Of a DNA stretch of 43,806 bases, positions 1 to 8,254 are shown piece after piece. The first letter of the stretch is position 1. Each line of letters begins with the position of its first letter. Origin of the DNA: an uncultured Pelagibacteraceae bacterium (GTDB taxonomy: Bacteria > Pseudomonadota > Alphaproteobacteria > Pelagibacterales > Pelagibacteraceae); contig CACJWU010000003.1 in NCBI GenBank assembly GCA_902597215.1, positions 1-43,806 on the forward strand. The letters are read 5' to 3'. Made by a program: the position numbers and the translations under genes. The notes beneath the pieces were generated by a model. The model worked only from the letters and a program-made list of their open reading frames with translations. It was not told where the DNA came from and did no database searches.

Positions 1-339
1 TTCTCCACAATTTTTTATGATTTTACATAACTCATTTGCATGGTAAGCATTATCACCAGGCAACCACATTAAATTATTTTTTTTTGCTTTTAATATTCCA
101 ACCTTTATAGAGCCTCCATAACCTAAATTTTTTTTATTTGAAAAAATAAATATATTTTTAAAATTATTTTTTTTTATATACTCATTTATTAATATTACTG
201 AGTTATCTGTACTTTTATCATCAACTAAAATTATTTCAAAATCAGTAATTTTTGATTTTTCGTTTGCATGCACTACTTCATTAATAGTTTTTAAAATATG
301 AATTTCTTCATTAAGAAAAGGAATTATATATGATATCAT
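1..339 (-). CDS. Glycosyltransferase family 2, C-terminus off the left edge
   Basis: The reading frame opens with ATG at 339 and runs without a stop through base 1, so only the first 113 residues are present. It is a GT-A fold glycosyltransferase that would transfer a sugar from a nucleotide or polyprenyl donor on the cytoplasmic side. Visible motifs are IIPFLNE at residues 5-11, the Asp pair at 40-41 in LVDDKSTDNS, the glycine-rich NLGYGGSIKVG at 71-81, and PGDN at 94-97 in the DXD position. The NLGYGG stretch resembles the polyprenyl-phosphate sugar synthase (DPM1/ArnC-like) branch of GT2. The start lies one base beyond the stop of the epimerase gene at 341, so the two are almost certainly co-transcribed. 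The exact substrate cannot be read from this fragment. Confidence 0.85.
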   Translation of the reverse strand, partial: MISYIIPFLNEEIHILKTINEVVHANEKSKITDFEIILVDDKSTDNSVILINEYIKKNNFKNIFIFSNKKNLGYGGSIKVGILKAKKNNLMWLPGDNAYHANELCKIIKNCGE

Positions 340-340
340 T

Positions 341-1318
341 TTATTTTAAATATTTGAACCAAACTTTAGTTGCATATTTAATTGACTTAGGATTCCAAAC
401 TTTTGCTTTTTTCCAATAATTAATATTATTAAGAAGTATTGAAACTCCTTTTTCGATTGAAACTTTTGGTTTCCATTTTAACTTTTTTTTAATTTTAGAT
501 ATGTCAGCATGAGTTATGTTTGGTTCACCTGGTCTTTTTGGAATATAAACCACTCTACCTCCAAGAAGTTTAATAATATAATTCACACTTACTGGTTTTC
601 CACTTCCCACATTAAATATTTCTGAACTTTTTTTAAATTTAGATGCTAAAATCAGTGCATCAATAACATCGCTTACATAAGTGAAGTCTCTTTTTTGTTT
701 GCCATTACCAACAACTGTAAAAGGTTTTTTTGCTAATTTTTGTGCTAAAAAAACTCCAAACATAGCACCATAAGTACCTGATGTTCTTGAACGTGTTCCA
801 TAAACATTAAATAACCTAATGGATGTAACATTAATGTTATAAATTTTTGACCAGTGTAAAATTAATTGTTCACCAATATTTTTGGTAAATGCATAAGGAT
901 ATTCTAAAGATATTTTCTCATTTTCTGGTGTTGGATAGTTTTTTGGAATTCCATAACATGATGATGACGCTGTATAAACAATTTTTTTTATCTTAAATTT
1001 TCTACAAGCCTTTACCACATTCAATGTACCCTTAACATTTGCCTCAAAATATTTATATGGATTATTAATACTAGGAACAATATCTGCTAGAGCAGCAATA
1101 TGAAAAACTGTATCCACTGACTTAAAATATTTAAAAAAGTTTTGATTCTTTGAGATATCACATTTTACAAATTTAATTTTTTTTATTAAATGTTTTAAAT
1201 TTTCTAATCTTCCAGTAGAAAGATTATCTAAAACAATTACTTGATGTTTTAAATTAATTAATTTTTCAACTAAATGACTCCCAATAAATCCAGCACCTCC
1301 TGTGACTAATATTTTCAT
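341..1318 (-). CDS. NAD-dependent sugar epimerase/dehydratase (UDP-hexose 4-epimerase-like SDR)
   Basis: This is a 325-residue extended short-chain dehydrogenase, a normal length for NDP-sugar 4-epimerases and 4,6-dehydratases. The NAD-binding motif TGGAGFIGS is at residues 6-14, a catalytic serine segment TASSSCYG at 116-123, and the YxxxK pair is Y142/K146. There is no Asp-Glu after the TASS segment, so a 4-epimerase (GalE/WbpP-like) is more likely than a 4,6-dehydratase. The RLFNVYGTRSR segment and the conserved RDFTYVSDV are typical of UDP-GlcNAc/UDP-Glc epimerases. It is followed with a 1-base gap by a GT2 gene, so it probably supplies the sugar that enzyme transfers. The start ATG at 1318 faces a divergent plus-strand gene at 1383. 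The fold is certain; the substrate is not. Confidence 0.85.
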   Translation of the reverse strand: MKILVTGGAGFIGSHLVEKLINLKHQVIVLDNLSTGRLENLKHLIKKIKFVKCDISKNQNFFKYFKSVDTVFHIAALADIVPSINNPYKYFEANVKGTLNVVKACRKFKIKKIVYTASSSCYGIPKNYPTPENEKISLEYPYAFTKNIGEQLILHWSKIYNINVTSIRLFNVYGTRSRTSGTYGAMFGVFLAQKLAKKPFTVVGNGKQKRDFTYVSDVIDALILASKFKKSSEIFNVGSGKPVSVNYIIKLLGGRVVYIPKRPGEPNITHADISKIKKKLKWKPKVSIEKGVSILLNNINYWKKAKVWNPKSIKYATKVWFKYLK

Positions 1319-1382
1319 AGAGTAAATTATTTGGATTACTTATATATATTTTGACTAAAAATTCCATTATAATTAACCCATA
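1319..1382. promoter_or_regulatory. Divergent intergenic region, possible back-to-back promoters
   Basis: These 64 bases separate two genes that start away from each other, so both promoters should lie here. On the plus strand TATAAT is at 1368-1373, only 9 bases before the ATG at 1383, so a transcript from it would have almost no leader. TTGACT at 1351-1356 is only 11 bases upstream of it, too close to be its -35 box. On the minus strand there is a TATATA-rich stretch at 1340-1348. In such A+T-rich DNA these hexamers are weak evidence. Confidence 0.3.
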
Positions 1383-2696
1383 ATGAACCTTGTAAAAATT
1401 TTTAATCTTAAACTTACAGATCTTAGTAAAAAAGAAATTGTATTTATATTCTTAACTTATGTTTTAATAATAATAGTAGCTAGTCTGTTATTTTGTAAAT
1501 TATATAGTGAAAAGTATCCATACATGGTCGATGAGAATTTCAATTTAATTCTAAAAAATATACCTTTCCATCATGGTGGATTAATTGAAAATTTATTTAA
1601 TTTTTGGAAATTTGAGCAAACTTATCTTGATATAAAGTTTGTTTTATTAAAGATGCCAATTTTGCCAATTTTTATTACTTTACTATCAAAGATATCTCTA
1701 AATTTTTATTTTATAGTGATAACTAAGAATATATTACAATTTAGTTTTTTATTTTTTGTAATATTTTCTTGTTTAAAATCTATAAATATTGAAGTAAAAT
1801 ATTTTGGTTTATTTATTTTATCTATTTTTTATAATCCATATAATTTTTTTACGTCACTTAATTTTGAGTATGAGGATTTTCTAATAATTATTATTTTACC
1901 ATCAATTTTTTGTTTATTAATTTCTAAGTTAAAAAATAGATATTACCTTACGTCAGTTTTATTTTTTTTCTTATATTTAACAAAAACCTCAATGTTTCTG
2001 TTATGTATAGTATTGCCACTTCTAATTTTATTTTATGAAAAATCTAAAGAACAAAAAATTAAAAAATTTTTACCTGCTATTGCTGTCATAATTGCAATAT
2101 TTTCATGGGGTAGTTATGGATATTTTAAAACTGGTAAGTTTCCTTTCGGATCAACATTATCTTCTATAAATTCTAATGCTTTATCTGTAGCATTAAATAA
2201 AAATTTTTACTTAACATATCCGAATAAATCTGTAGATCTAATTGAAGACCAGTATATCATTTCTACAAATATAGAAAATGAATGGGATTTTTTTGATTAT
2301 TTTCAAAAAAAGAACAATGAATATCTTAAGGATAATTTTCCAAGATATTTTAAAGATAGCTTTATCAAAATGAAATTTATTTTTTTTGGTATTCATACTG
2401 ATGGAGTTCATCCAGACAAAGATGGAAACTTTAGAAATCCAATACGATACTCAAATATTTTTAATAGATTAATTCTTAATACTGCCCTTATAGTTTCAAT
2501 AATAATATTTTTTAAAAATGTAAGATATTTTTATAAAAACAAAATTGAATTTTATTTTTTGTCTATTTTTTCACTAAACATTTTTACACACATCGTTGCA
2601 TGGGCTACTTCTAAACATTTAGTTGCAATATCGATAATTGGAGGTTTTTACTTAATATTAAAATTAAATAAAAAACTAGGAAAAGCTAGCTCTTAA
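1383..2696 (+). CDS. Polytopic membrane protein, GT-C glycosyltransferase-like
   Basis: The 437-residue protein has a first membrane helix at about residues 19-40, then a loop carrying V-D-E at 49-51, followed by about eight more hydrophobic segments up to the C-terminus. One acidic pair just after the first helix, then a long non-helical loop (about 255-330) and further helices, is the plan of GT-C transferases that use polyprenyl-phosphate sugars on the periplasmic side. I see no sequence signature strong enough to name a family. It is alone on the plus strand, and its end overlaps the end of the convergent SIS gene by 11 bases. It could instead be a polymerase or an unrelated membrane protein. 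Confidence 0.6.
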   Translation: MNLVKIFNLKLTDLSKKEIVFIFLTYVLIIIVASLLFCKLYSEKYPYMVDENFNLILKNIPFHHGGLIENLFNFWKFEQTYLDIKFVLLKMPILPIFITLLSKISLNFYFIVITKNILQFSFLFFVIFSCLKSINIEVKYFGLFILSIFYNPYNFFTSLNFEYEDFLIIIILPSIFCLLISKLKNRYYLTSVLFFFLYLTKTSMFLLCIVLPLLILFYEKSKEQKIKKFLPAIAVIIAIFSWGSYGYFKTGKFPFGSTLSSINSNALSVALNKNFYLTYPNKSVDLIEDQYIISTNIENEWDFFDYFQKKNNEYLKDNFPRYFKDSFIKMKFIFFGIHTDGVHPDKDGNFRNPIRYSNIFNRLILNTALIVSIIIFFKNVRYFYKNKIEFYFLSIFSLNIFTHIVAWATSKHLVAISIIGGFYLILKLNKKLGKASS

Positions 2697-3243
2697 ATTT
2701 GGTAGCTAAATCAACCATTAATAATAATAAATACTGATGAACATTTTCAATATGATTATAATTTTTTGAATTTACAATAAAATTTATTTTGCCGTATTTA
2801 CTTAATTGATTTTTCCCACCAAAACCTGTGTAAGTAATCAGTATATTTTTTCTATTTTTTAAAAATTTTGCAGCATTAATCATATTTTTTGATTTACCGC
2901 TCGAAGATATAAGAATTACTAAATCTCCATCATCAGAATAAAATCTTAATGCTTCCTTTACCCAATTTTGATAGCCATAATCATTAGCAAAACAAGTTAA
3001 TAAATCACTTTCGTTAAAATTTATGCATCTAATTTTACTATTTTTTGTCATATCAACGCTAAAATGACTTGCGATAGCAGCGCTACCACCATTACCAACA
3101 ATTATTATCTTTTTATTTTTTTTTTTAATTTCAAGAATTGTTTTATAGAGTTTATTTATTTTTAATTGATCTATTGAACTTATATTCGCTAGTTTCAAAT
3201 AAGAATGGTTATATTTTTTTATAAATCTATCTATTTTTTTCAT
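2686..3243 (-). CDS. SIS-domain sugar-phosphate isomerase, GmhA-like but with altered catalytic positions
   Basis: The 185-residue protein is a single SIS domain of GmhA (sedoheptulose-7-phosphate isomerase) size. The phosphosugar-binding loops VGNGGSAAIASH (49-60) and ISSSGKSKN (112-120) are clear. Aligned from memory to E. coli GmhA, the essential Glu65 position is Asp64 here and the essential His180 position is Leu174. A histidine is present at 169, matching a neighbouring one in GmhA. It may therefore isomerise another phosphosugar, or belong to the GmhA-like subgroup found in capsule loci. It shares a 4-base ATGA overlap with the upstream HAD gene, so the two products are probably used together. 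Its stop overlaps the convergent gene at 2696. Confidence 0.75.
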   Translation of the reverse strand: MKKIDRFIKKYNHSYLKLANISSIDQLKINKLYKTILEIKKKNKKIIIVGNGGSAAIASHFSVDMTKNSKIRCINFNESDLLTCFANDYGYQNWVKEALRFYSDDGDLVILISSSGKSKNMINAAKFLKNRKNILITYTGFGGKNQLSKYGKINFIVNSKNYNHIENVHQYLLLLMVDLATKFKS

Positions 3244-3590
3244 TTAAGTCTTTTTAATATTTTTTGTGGCCATTTTTTATCATAAAAAAAACTTTTATCA
3301 TCTATATAAATATCAAAACTAGGTTTACCAAATATTAAATTATGATATTTAACATTCCACTTTTTAAGTTGTTTTGTTGTTAAACTTAACCCTTCTTTTT
3401 TTGCTTTTATAATATTTTCGTTATTTCTACCCATATATCTTGCTGTAAAAATTTTTATGTAATAACCTCTTTGAAAAAGCTGATTTACAACTTTTATATT
3501 TTTTTTAATAGGATTGCTTTTTTTATAATTATTGTTTGAAGTTTTACATAAAACATTATCAAGATCAAAACATAATATTTTTTTTTTCAT
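3240..3590 (-). CDS. Small HAD-family phosphatase of capsule/LPS loci
   Basis: This is a 116-residue minimal HAD hydrolase with no cap domain. Motif I is the D9/D11 pair in FDLDNVL, motif II is T49 in FTAR, motif III is K89 in FGKPSFD, and motif IV is D97/D98 in YIDDK. All catalytic positions are present, so it should be an active phosphatase on a small phosphosugar. It overlaps the SIS isomerase by 4 bases, and its ATG shares one base with the stop of the dehydratase upstream (TAATG). An isomerase/phosphatase pair recalls the GmhA/GmhB steps of heptose activation, although this protein is shorter than GmhB. Confidence 0.75.
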   Translation of the reverse strand: MKKKILCFDLDNVLCKTSNNNYKKSNPIKKNIKVVNQLFQRGYYIKIFTARYMGRNNENIIKAKKEGLSLTTKQLKKWNVKYHNLIFGKPSFDIYIDDKSFFYDKKWPQKILKRLK

Positions 3591-5419
3591 TACAACTTAA
3601 GATAGTCTTTATGATTGAAATTTAAAGAGTCTTTTATTTTTTTTAAATTTTTATTTAAATCTTTTAAATAAAAATTTTCTTTACATTCCATTATTTGAGG
3701 GTGAGAAGTCTTAACTAAATTTTTACCCAATGTAAGTTCCTCTGAAATTTTTTCACCTTTTTTTAAACCAGTTATTTTTATTTCAACATCACCATTCATA
3801 TTTTTTTTATCTTTTATAGTACCTCCGCTCAATCTGATAATTCTCTTTGCAATATCAAAAATTTTAATTTGTTTACCCATATTAAGTGTAAAAATTTTAA
3901 TACCTTTCTGATTAATATATGATGCATTAATTACCAGCTGCACCGCTTCATTTATTGACATAAAGTATCTTTGGACATTTTTATTAGTAACAGTTAATGG
4001 TAATTGATTTTTTATTTGATCAAGAAAAATTGGTATTACAGATCCACTTGATCCAATTACGTTTCCAAATCTAACAATGGTAAAATTTGTTTTTATTGTG
4101 TTTTTAGATTTTTCTAAATTTTTTATTATTTTTTCACCATATTTTTTGGTGTAACCTAATATACTTTTTGGATTCACTGCTTTATCAGAACTAATAAAAA
4201 TAAAATCTTTTATTTTTTTGGATAATGCAAAATTAATCATACATTGAGTTCCAAAAATATTATTCTTTATCATTGAATAAGTGTTCTCCTCACCAAATTG
4301 GACATGTTTATAAGCTGCTGCATGATATATTTCATCTAATTGAATTTTTTTAAAGTAATTTTTTAAAAAAACTTCATCATTACAATCACCCAAAATTGGC
4401 CTTACTAAATTTTTATTAAAATTTTTATCTTTTTTAATTTTTTCTAAAATATCAAATAAATTAATTTCAGAAATTTCTAAAATAAATAATTTTTTTGGTT
4501 TATGTTTTAAGATCTCAATACATAATTCACTTCCGATAGAACCACCGCCGCCAGTGACTAAAATTATTTTATTCTTTATTTTTTTTTGTAAAATTTTTTT
4601 ATTTACGTCTATTTTTGGTCTATTGATTATATCAAAAAAACTAACCTTGGAGATTAGTGTTTGATCAATAAATTTATTAAGATAATTTTTGGTATTACTT
4701 AAATTTTTTATTCTTATCTGCTTTTTACTATATTTATCAAATAATTTTCCTATTTCTTTTTTACTTAATGTTTTATAACCAATTATAATTTCTGAGATTA
4801 AATGTTTATTAATTATTTCTTCTATTTTTTCCTTTTTAAAAATTTTTATTCCATTTAACTCTCTTTTTTTATATTTTCCTTGCGTGTCTATAATAGCCTT
4901 AACGTTACCATAACTTGGATATTGTCTAATACTTCTTGTTAATTCGATATTATTTTCAGTTAAACCAATTATTAAAATATTATTTCTTTTTTTTTCATTA
5001 CTAATTTTTAGGTTGATAAAAAAATTTAGAAAAATTCTATGAAATAATATTAAAAAAACAATTATAAATGGAGTTATAAATGATATTGATCTAGGAAAAT
5101 AAAATTTTTGATATAAAAAAAAATTTAATGGAACAAGGATTAAGAAACAAAATATAACAGATTTAACAATTTTCCATATCGAGAATGCGTCAAAAAATCT
5201 GATTAGTATTTGATAAATATTTTGAAGGTAAAAAACAGAAAAGAAAACTGAAAAAAATAAAAGATAAACCCTTAAGTCAATTTTGAAAATTGAATATAAT
5301 TCTTCAAGTCTTAAAGAATAAGCAATTACTAAAGATAATATAATTATTATTAAATCCGAGAAAATAAGAAATAATTTTTTTTTAAAATTTGATAATTTGT
5401 TTATATATAATTTATTCAT
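3590..5419 (-). CDS. Membrane-bound nucleotide-sugar 4,6-dehydratase (WbpM/PglF/CapD type)
   Basis: The 609-residue protein has about four N-terminal membrane helices (residues 14-34, 48-66, 86-104, 111-131). A CoA-binding-like Rossmann segment follows (about 145-270), then a cytoplasmic SDR domain with TGGGGSIGSE at 289-298. This is the layout of long UDP-GlcNAc 4,6-dehydratases that start bacillosamine- or QuiNAc-type synthesis. HAAAYKHV (366-373) and the catalytic Asp-Lys in SSDKAV (410-415) are intact. The residue that is Met in PglF/WbpM and Tyr in FlaA1, just before GATK, is Leu421 here (ILGYTK), so the active-site pocket differs. It lies next to the phosphoglycosyl transferase that probably uses its product, and its stop overlaps the next gene by one base. 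Confidence 0.88.
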   Translation of the reverse strand: MNKLYINKLSNFKKKLFLIFSDLIIIILSLVIAYSLRLEELYSIFKIDLRVYLLFFSVFFSVFYLQNIYQILIRFFDAFSIWKIVKSVIFCFLILVPLNFFLYQKFYFPRSISFITPFIIVFLILFHRIFLNFFINLKISNEKKRNNILIIGLTENNIELTRSIRQYPSYGNVKAIIDTQGKYKKRELNGIKIFKKEKIEEIINKHLISEIIIGYKTLSKKEIGKLFDKYSKKQIRIKNLSNTKNYLNKFIDQTLISKVSFFDIINRPKIDVNKKILQKKIKNKIILVTGGGGSIGSELCIEILKHKPKKLFILEISEINLFDILEKIKKDKNFNKNLVRPILGDCNDEVFLKNYFKKIQLDEIYHAAAYKHVQFGEENTYSMIKNNIFGTQCMINFALSKKIKDFIFISSDKAVNPKSILGYTKKYGEKIIKNLEKSKNTIKTNFTIVRFGNVIGSSGSVIPIFLDQIKNQLPLTVTNKNVQRYFMSINEAVQLVINASYINQKGIKIFTLNMGKQIKIFDIAKRIIRLSGGTIKDKKNMNGDVEIKITGLKKGEKISEELTLGKNLVKTSHPQIMECKENFYLKDLNKNLKKIKDSLNFNHKDYLKL

Positions 5420-5425
5420 ACAAAA

Positions 5426-5986
5426 TTAATGTAAAATATCTTTATTATTAATCACCACTTTTATTGTTCTTAAAATAATCATTAAATCAAAAAACAAATT
5501 TTTTTTTTTTAAATACTCTATTTCAAGTTCGAGTTTTTTATCGTCTGATATTAAATCTCTTCCATTAACCTGGGCATGTCCAGTAATTCCTGGCTTCAAA
5601 CTGCTAATTCCAAATTTAGTTCTTTTATTGATTAGCTCAACTTGATCTAGCAAAGCTGGTCTCGGACCAACCAATGACATTGAGCCTATAAAAACACATA
5701 TTAATTGTGGTAATTCATCTAAACTGTATTTTCTCAAAATTTTTCCAAATCTTGTAATTTTAATTTTTTGATTTTGAAGTTTAGCTTTCTCTACTATTTC
5801 AGTATTTAAAAACATTGTTCTAAATTTATACATCTTAAAATTTGTATTATCTATTCCAACTCTTGTTGATGTAAAAATAATTGGACCTTTTGAGTCAAAT
5901 TTTATTATAATTGGGATTATTAAAAAAAAGGGTGAAAAAATAATTATTAGAATAATACTTAATGCAATATCAATTATTCGTTTCAG
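5426..5986 (-). CDS. Monotopic phosphoglycosyl transferase (undecaprenyl-phosphate sugar-1-phosphate transferase), CTG start
   Basis: This is a 186-residue initiating sugar transferase of the short PglC/WcaJ-catalytic-domain type. It would place a sugar-1-phosphate on undecaprenyl phosphate at the inner membrane. From the first ATG (5833) the protein would be only 135 residues and would lack its membrane anchor. The frame is open further upstream and encodes the family's usual N-terminus: KRIIDIALS, a re-entrant hydrophobic helix, then FKMYKFRTM. The frame holds no ATG, GTG or TTG there. CTG at 5986-5984 sits right before KRIID and overlaps the upstream TGA as CTGA. The catalytic Asp-Glu is D90/E91 in SLDELPQL, and GPRPAL begins at 107. 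The 12-T run at 5509-5520 reads as AAA codons. Confidence 0.9.
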   Translation of the reverse strand: MKRIIDIALSIILIIIFSPFFLIIPIIIKFDSKGPIIFTSTRVGIDNTNFKMYKFRTMFLNTEIVEKAKLQNQKIKITRFGKILRKYSLDELPQLICVFIGSMSLVGPRPALLDQVELINKRTKFGISSLKPGITGHAQVNGRDLISDDKKLELEIEYLKKKNLFFDLMIILRTIKVVINNKDILH

Positions 5987-6993
5987 ATTTTTTGTCCTTT
6001 GTTATTTCTATAAACTAAAAATAAAATTATATAAGAAAATATACATGAGCTTAAAGAAATTAATTTATTATCTAAAATATAATATAGTAAAATATTTAAT
6101 ATAATCATTACTTGAATTATCAAAAAAGCGTAAAAGAAATTATACCTAAATTTAATCAAATGATGCATATGATTTGTATCTGGACTAAAAGGATGTTTGC
6201 CATTGAATATTCTTAATAAGAAAAGTCTAAACATATCCAGACCAGGAAAAGATAAAATTATAAAAATTTCTTCAGGTTCAATACTTCTTTCAATATTATA
6301 TGTTTTTATGAAAATATATGAAATAAGGAATGACAGAAACTGAGTACCACTATCTCCTAAAAAACATTTATTTTTAAAATTGTAAATCAGAAATAAAGAT
6401 AATGATAAAATCAGAATAAAACAATAAAAGGAATAAACATTTTTAAATAACAGTAAAGTAAATATAATTATACAATAAGTAGCAGCTTGAAAATTTATAC
6501 CATCAAACATATTAAGTGCATTAATAAAAAGTAAAACACACAATATAGTAAAAAAATTTGAAATATTATTTAATTCAATTGGATATTCTAAAAAAGAAAA
6601 AGATAACGATTTTATAACTAAATTATCATCAATAGATATCACTACAAATATAATAAAAAAATTTAAAAAAAGTTTTTTAATTGGAGATAAATTAAATTTA
6701 TCATCATACAATCCAACAAAAAAACACATTAACAATCCTCCAAAAAAAGAAAATTGCTCCCTAGTATTAGAAAAAATATTAATCGGATTTAATCCAATTG
6801 AATAATCAATTATCGAAAATATAGAAATATTATAAGTTAATAAAATTCCTCCAAAAAGTGGAACATTATTTTTATGAAATTTTCTTACATCATCCCGATA
6901 GTCAATAATATTTATTATATTCGTAATTTTATTATAAAAAATAACAATTGGTAAATTTATTAATATAAATATTACTATTAACTTTTCATACAT
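5983..6993 (-). CDS. WecA/TagO-type polyprenyl-phosphate HexNAc-1-phosphate transferase
   Basis: This 336-residue polytopic protein has about ten membrane helices. The family landmarks appear in order: DYRDDVRKFH...VPLFGG (31-49), the Mg-binding pair D97/D98 in GLYDDKF, NALNMFDG (158-165), FLGDSG (211-216), and the His-rich loop HPFSPDTNHMHH (267-278). It should transfer a HexNAc-1-phosphate from UDP onto undecaprenyl phosphate to start a glycan. All of these positions are intact. It overlaps the upstream ligase gene by 8 bases and the downstream phosphoglycosyl transferase by 4. Two different glycan-initiating enzymes are thus translated from adjoining frames, which is unusual. WecA and WbpL cannot be separated by eye. 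Confidence 0.9.
   Translation of the reverse strand: MYEKLIVIFILINLPIVIFYNKITNIINIIDYRDDVRKFHKNNVPLFGGILLTYNISIFSIIDYSIGLNPINIFSNTREQFSFFGGLLMCFFVGLYDDKFNLSPIKKLFLNFFIIFVVISIDDNLVIKSLSFSFLEYPIELNNISNFFTILCVLLFINALNMFDGINFQAATYCIIIFTLLLFKNVYSFYCFILILSLSLFLIYNFKNKCFLGDSGTQFLSFLISYIFIKTYNIERSIEPEEIFIILSFPGLDMFRLFLLRIFNGKHPFSPDTNHMHHLIKFRYNFFYAFLIIQVMIILNILLYYILDNKLISLSSCIFSYIILFLVYRNNKGQKI
5984..6000 (-). promoter_or_regulatory. Shine-Dalgarno and CTG start codon of the phosphoglycosyl transferase
   Basis: On the minus strand AAAGGAC occupies 6000-5994, and eight bases separate its AGGA core from CTG at 5986-5984. The start and the previous gene's TGA share bases as CTGA, exactly where neighbouring genes use ATGA. 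In the gene starts I inspected, recognisable ribosome-binding sites are scarce, so a good one here supports CTG as the true start. Translational coupling to the WecA-like gene is likely. Confidence 0.7.
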
Positions 6994-8254
6994 AAAATTT
7001 TTTCTGTTTTATCGAATAAATTAAAAAACCTAAAGGATAATACATAATTATTGATAACCAATTATTAAAAAAATTTCCAGAGGGTAATAAAGGAAATAGA
7101 GAGCTAAAATAAAAAGCTAATAAACATATAGCCTGATCAGTTAAAAATTGTTTTTTTCTAAATAACTGTGAAAAAAAATTTTTAATGAATAAAAAACAAA
7201 TAAATAAAAACATAATAAACAAAGACAGAAAACCAAATAAACCTAGTTCGCTCAACATTTGAGCGTAAAAATTATGGGGATGAGTTGAGCAAGCGTTTGG
7301 GGCAACAAAATTCTCATCTTTATCACAAAAAAATCTAAACATTTTAGGTCCGTGTCCGAAAAAAGGTTTTTCTTTAAACATATTTGCCGCTACCAAATAA
7401 TGACCTTCATAAGTTTTACTAAATAATACAAATCTTTCACTTTGTGGACTTAGGCCAAGTTGGTTTATCGTTGTAGTGATAACTCTATATCTAACTTTAT
7501 CACTAAATGAAAAAGTTATAACAGATATTAAAAGTATAGAAATAGTAGGAATAATCAGAATTTTTCTTACTTTTTTCGAAGAAAAAAAAATGAAAAAAAA
7601 ACTTAACAAATATAATGCCAATGAGGTTCTTTCACCACTAAACAATACGATAGTAAATGATTCAATTATAATTATTGAAATTAAAATAAATCTTTTTTTA
7701 AAAGAATATAATTCTGTATTTAATACAAACAAGAATAAAATTAGAGGAAAAAATCTTGCCGTATAACTTCCAAGTACTTCATCATCTCGAAAGAAACTTG
7801 TTAGTCTAAAATTTTCAATATTATTTATATAAGTAAAACCAAGTAAATTTTTTGAAAAATAATATTGGTAAAGCGTATCAATAAAAAGTGAAGAGTAAAT
7901 TATTATGAAAAGATAAAATAAAGATTTGAATATTTGTTGATTAGATTTTATTAATACATACGTGGCGATACTAAAAAGACCAAATCTAAAATAAAAAATT
8001 GCACTTTTAAATGATGATAGATTAGATGAAAAAATTGATATAGTTATTATAACTAAACAAAATATTATAAAAAAAAATGAATATTTATTTTTTATAAGAG
8101 CAAAATTTTGATCCTTAAAAAGTAAATACAAAAAAATTAAAGATATAATTACCAAAAACAAGTCTGGTATAAATGGTCCTGTAATTAAGCTTAATGGAAT
8201 TAAAAGAAATAATGAATAAGCAAAATATAAAATTTTATTATTTATAGTTTTCAT
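6986..8254 (-). CDS. O-antigen ligase/polymerase-like membrane protein (Wzy/WaaL superfamily)
   Basis: The 422-residue protein has about ten to eleven hydrophobic helices and a large periplasmic loop at about 255-335. That loop carries FGHGPKMF (299-306) and STHPHNFYAQ (323-332), with LSELG just after. The GHG and HPHN elements are hallmarks of the O-antigen ligase domain family. SGERTSL (206-212) supplies the conserved Arg of an earlier loop. It is probably either the ligase that transfers the finished chain to lipid A core or another acceptor, or a polymerase of the same fold. A second Wzy-like protein at 17876 would then take the polymerase role. It overlaps the gene upstream by 4 bases (ATGA) and the gene downstream by 8. 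Confidence 0.8.
   Translation of the reverse strand: MKTINNKILYFAYSLFLLIPLSLITGPFIPDLFLVIISLIFLYLLFKDQNFALIKNKYSFFFIIFCLVIITISIFSSNLSSFKSAIFYFRFGLFSIATYVLIKSNQQIFKSLFYLFIIIYSSLFIDTLYQYYFSKNLLGFTYINNIENFRLTSFFRDDEVLGSYTARFFPLILFLFVLNTELYSFKKRFILISIIIIESFTIVLFSGERTSLALYLLSFFFIFFSSKKVRKILIIPTISILLISVITFSFSDKVRYRVITTTINQLGLSPQSERFVLFSKTYEGHYLVAANMFKEKPFFGHGPKMFRFFCDKDENFVAPNACSTHPHNFYAQMLSELGLFGFLSLFIMFLFICFLFIKNFFSQLFRKKQFLTDQAICLLAFYFSSLFPLLPSGNFFNNWLSIIMYYPLGFLIYSIKQKKFYV

Noticed and set aside
5426..5833. Truncated 135-residue sugar transferase starting at the first ATG
   Set aside because: The frame upstream encodes the standard membrane anchor with a CTG start, so it is a full-length gene and not a broken one.
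7476..7766. 96-residue plus-strand open frame
   Set aside because: It lies wholly inside the O-antigen-ligase-like gene on the other strand and has no recognisable motif; a shadow frame.
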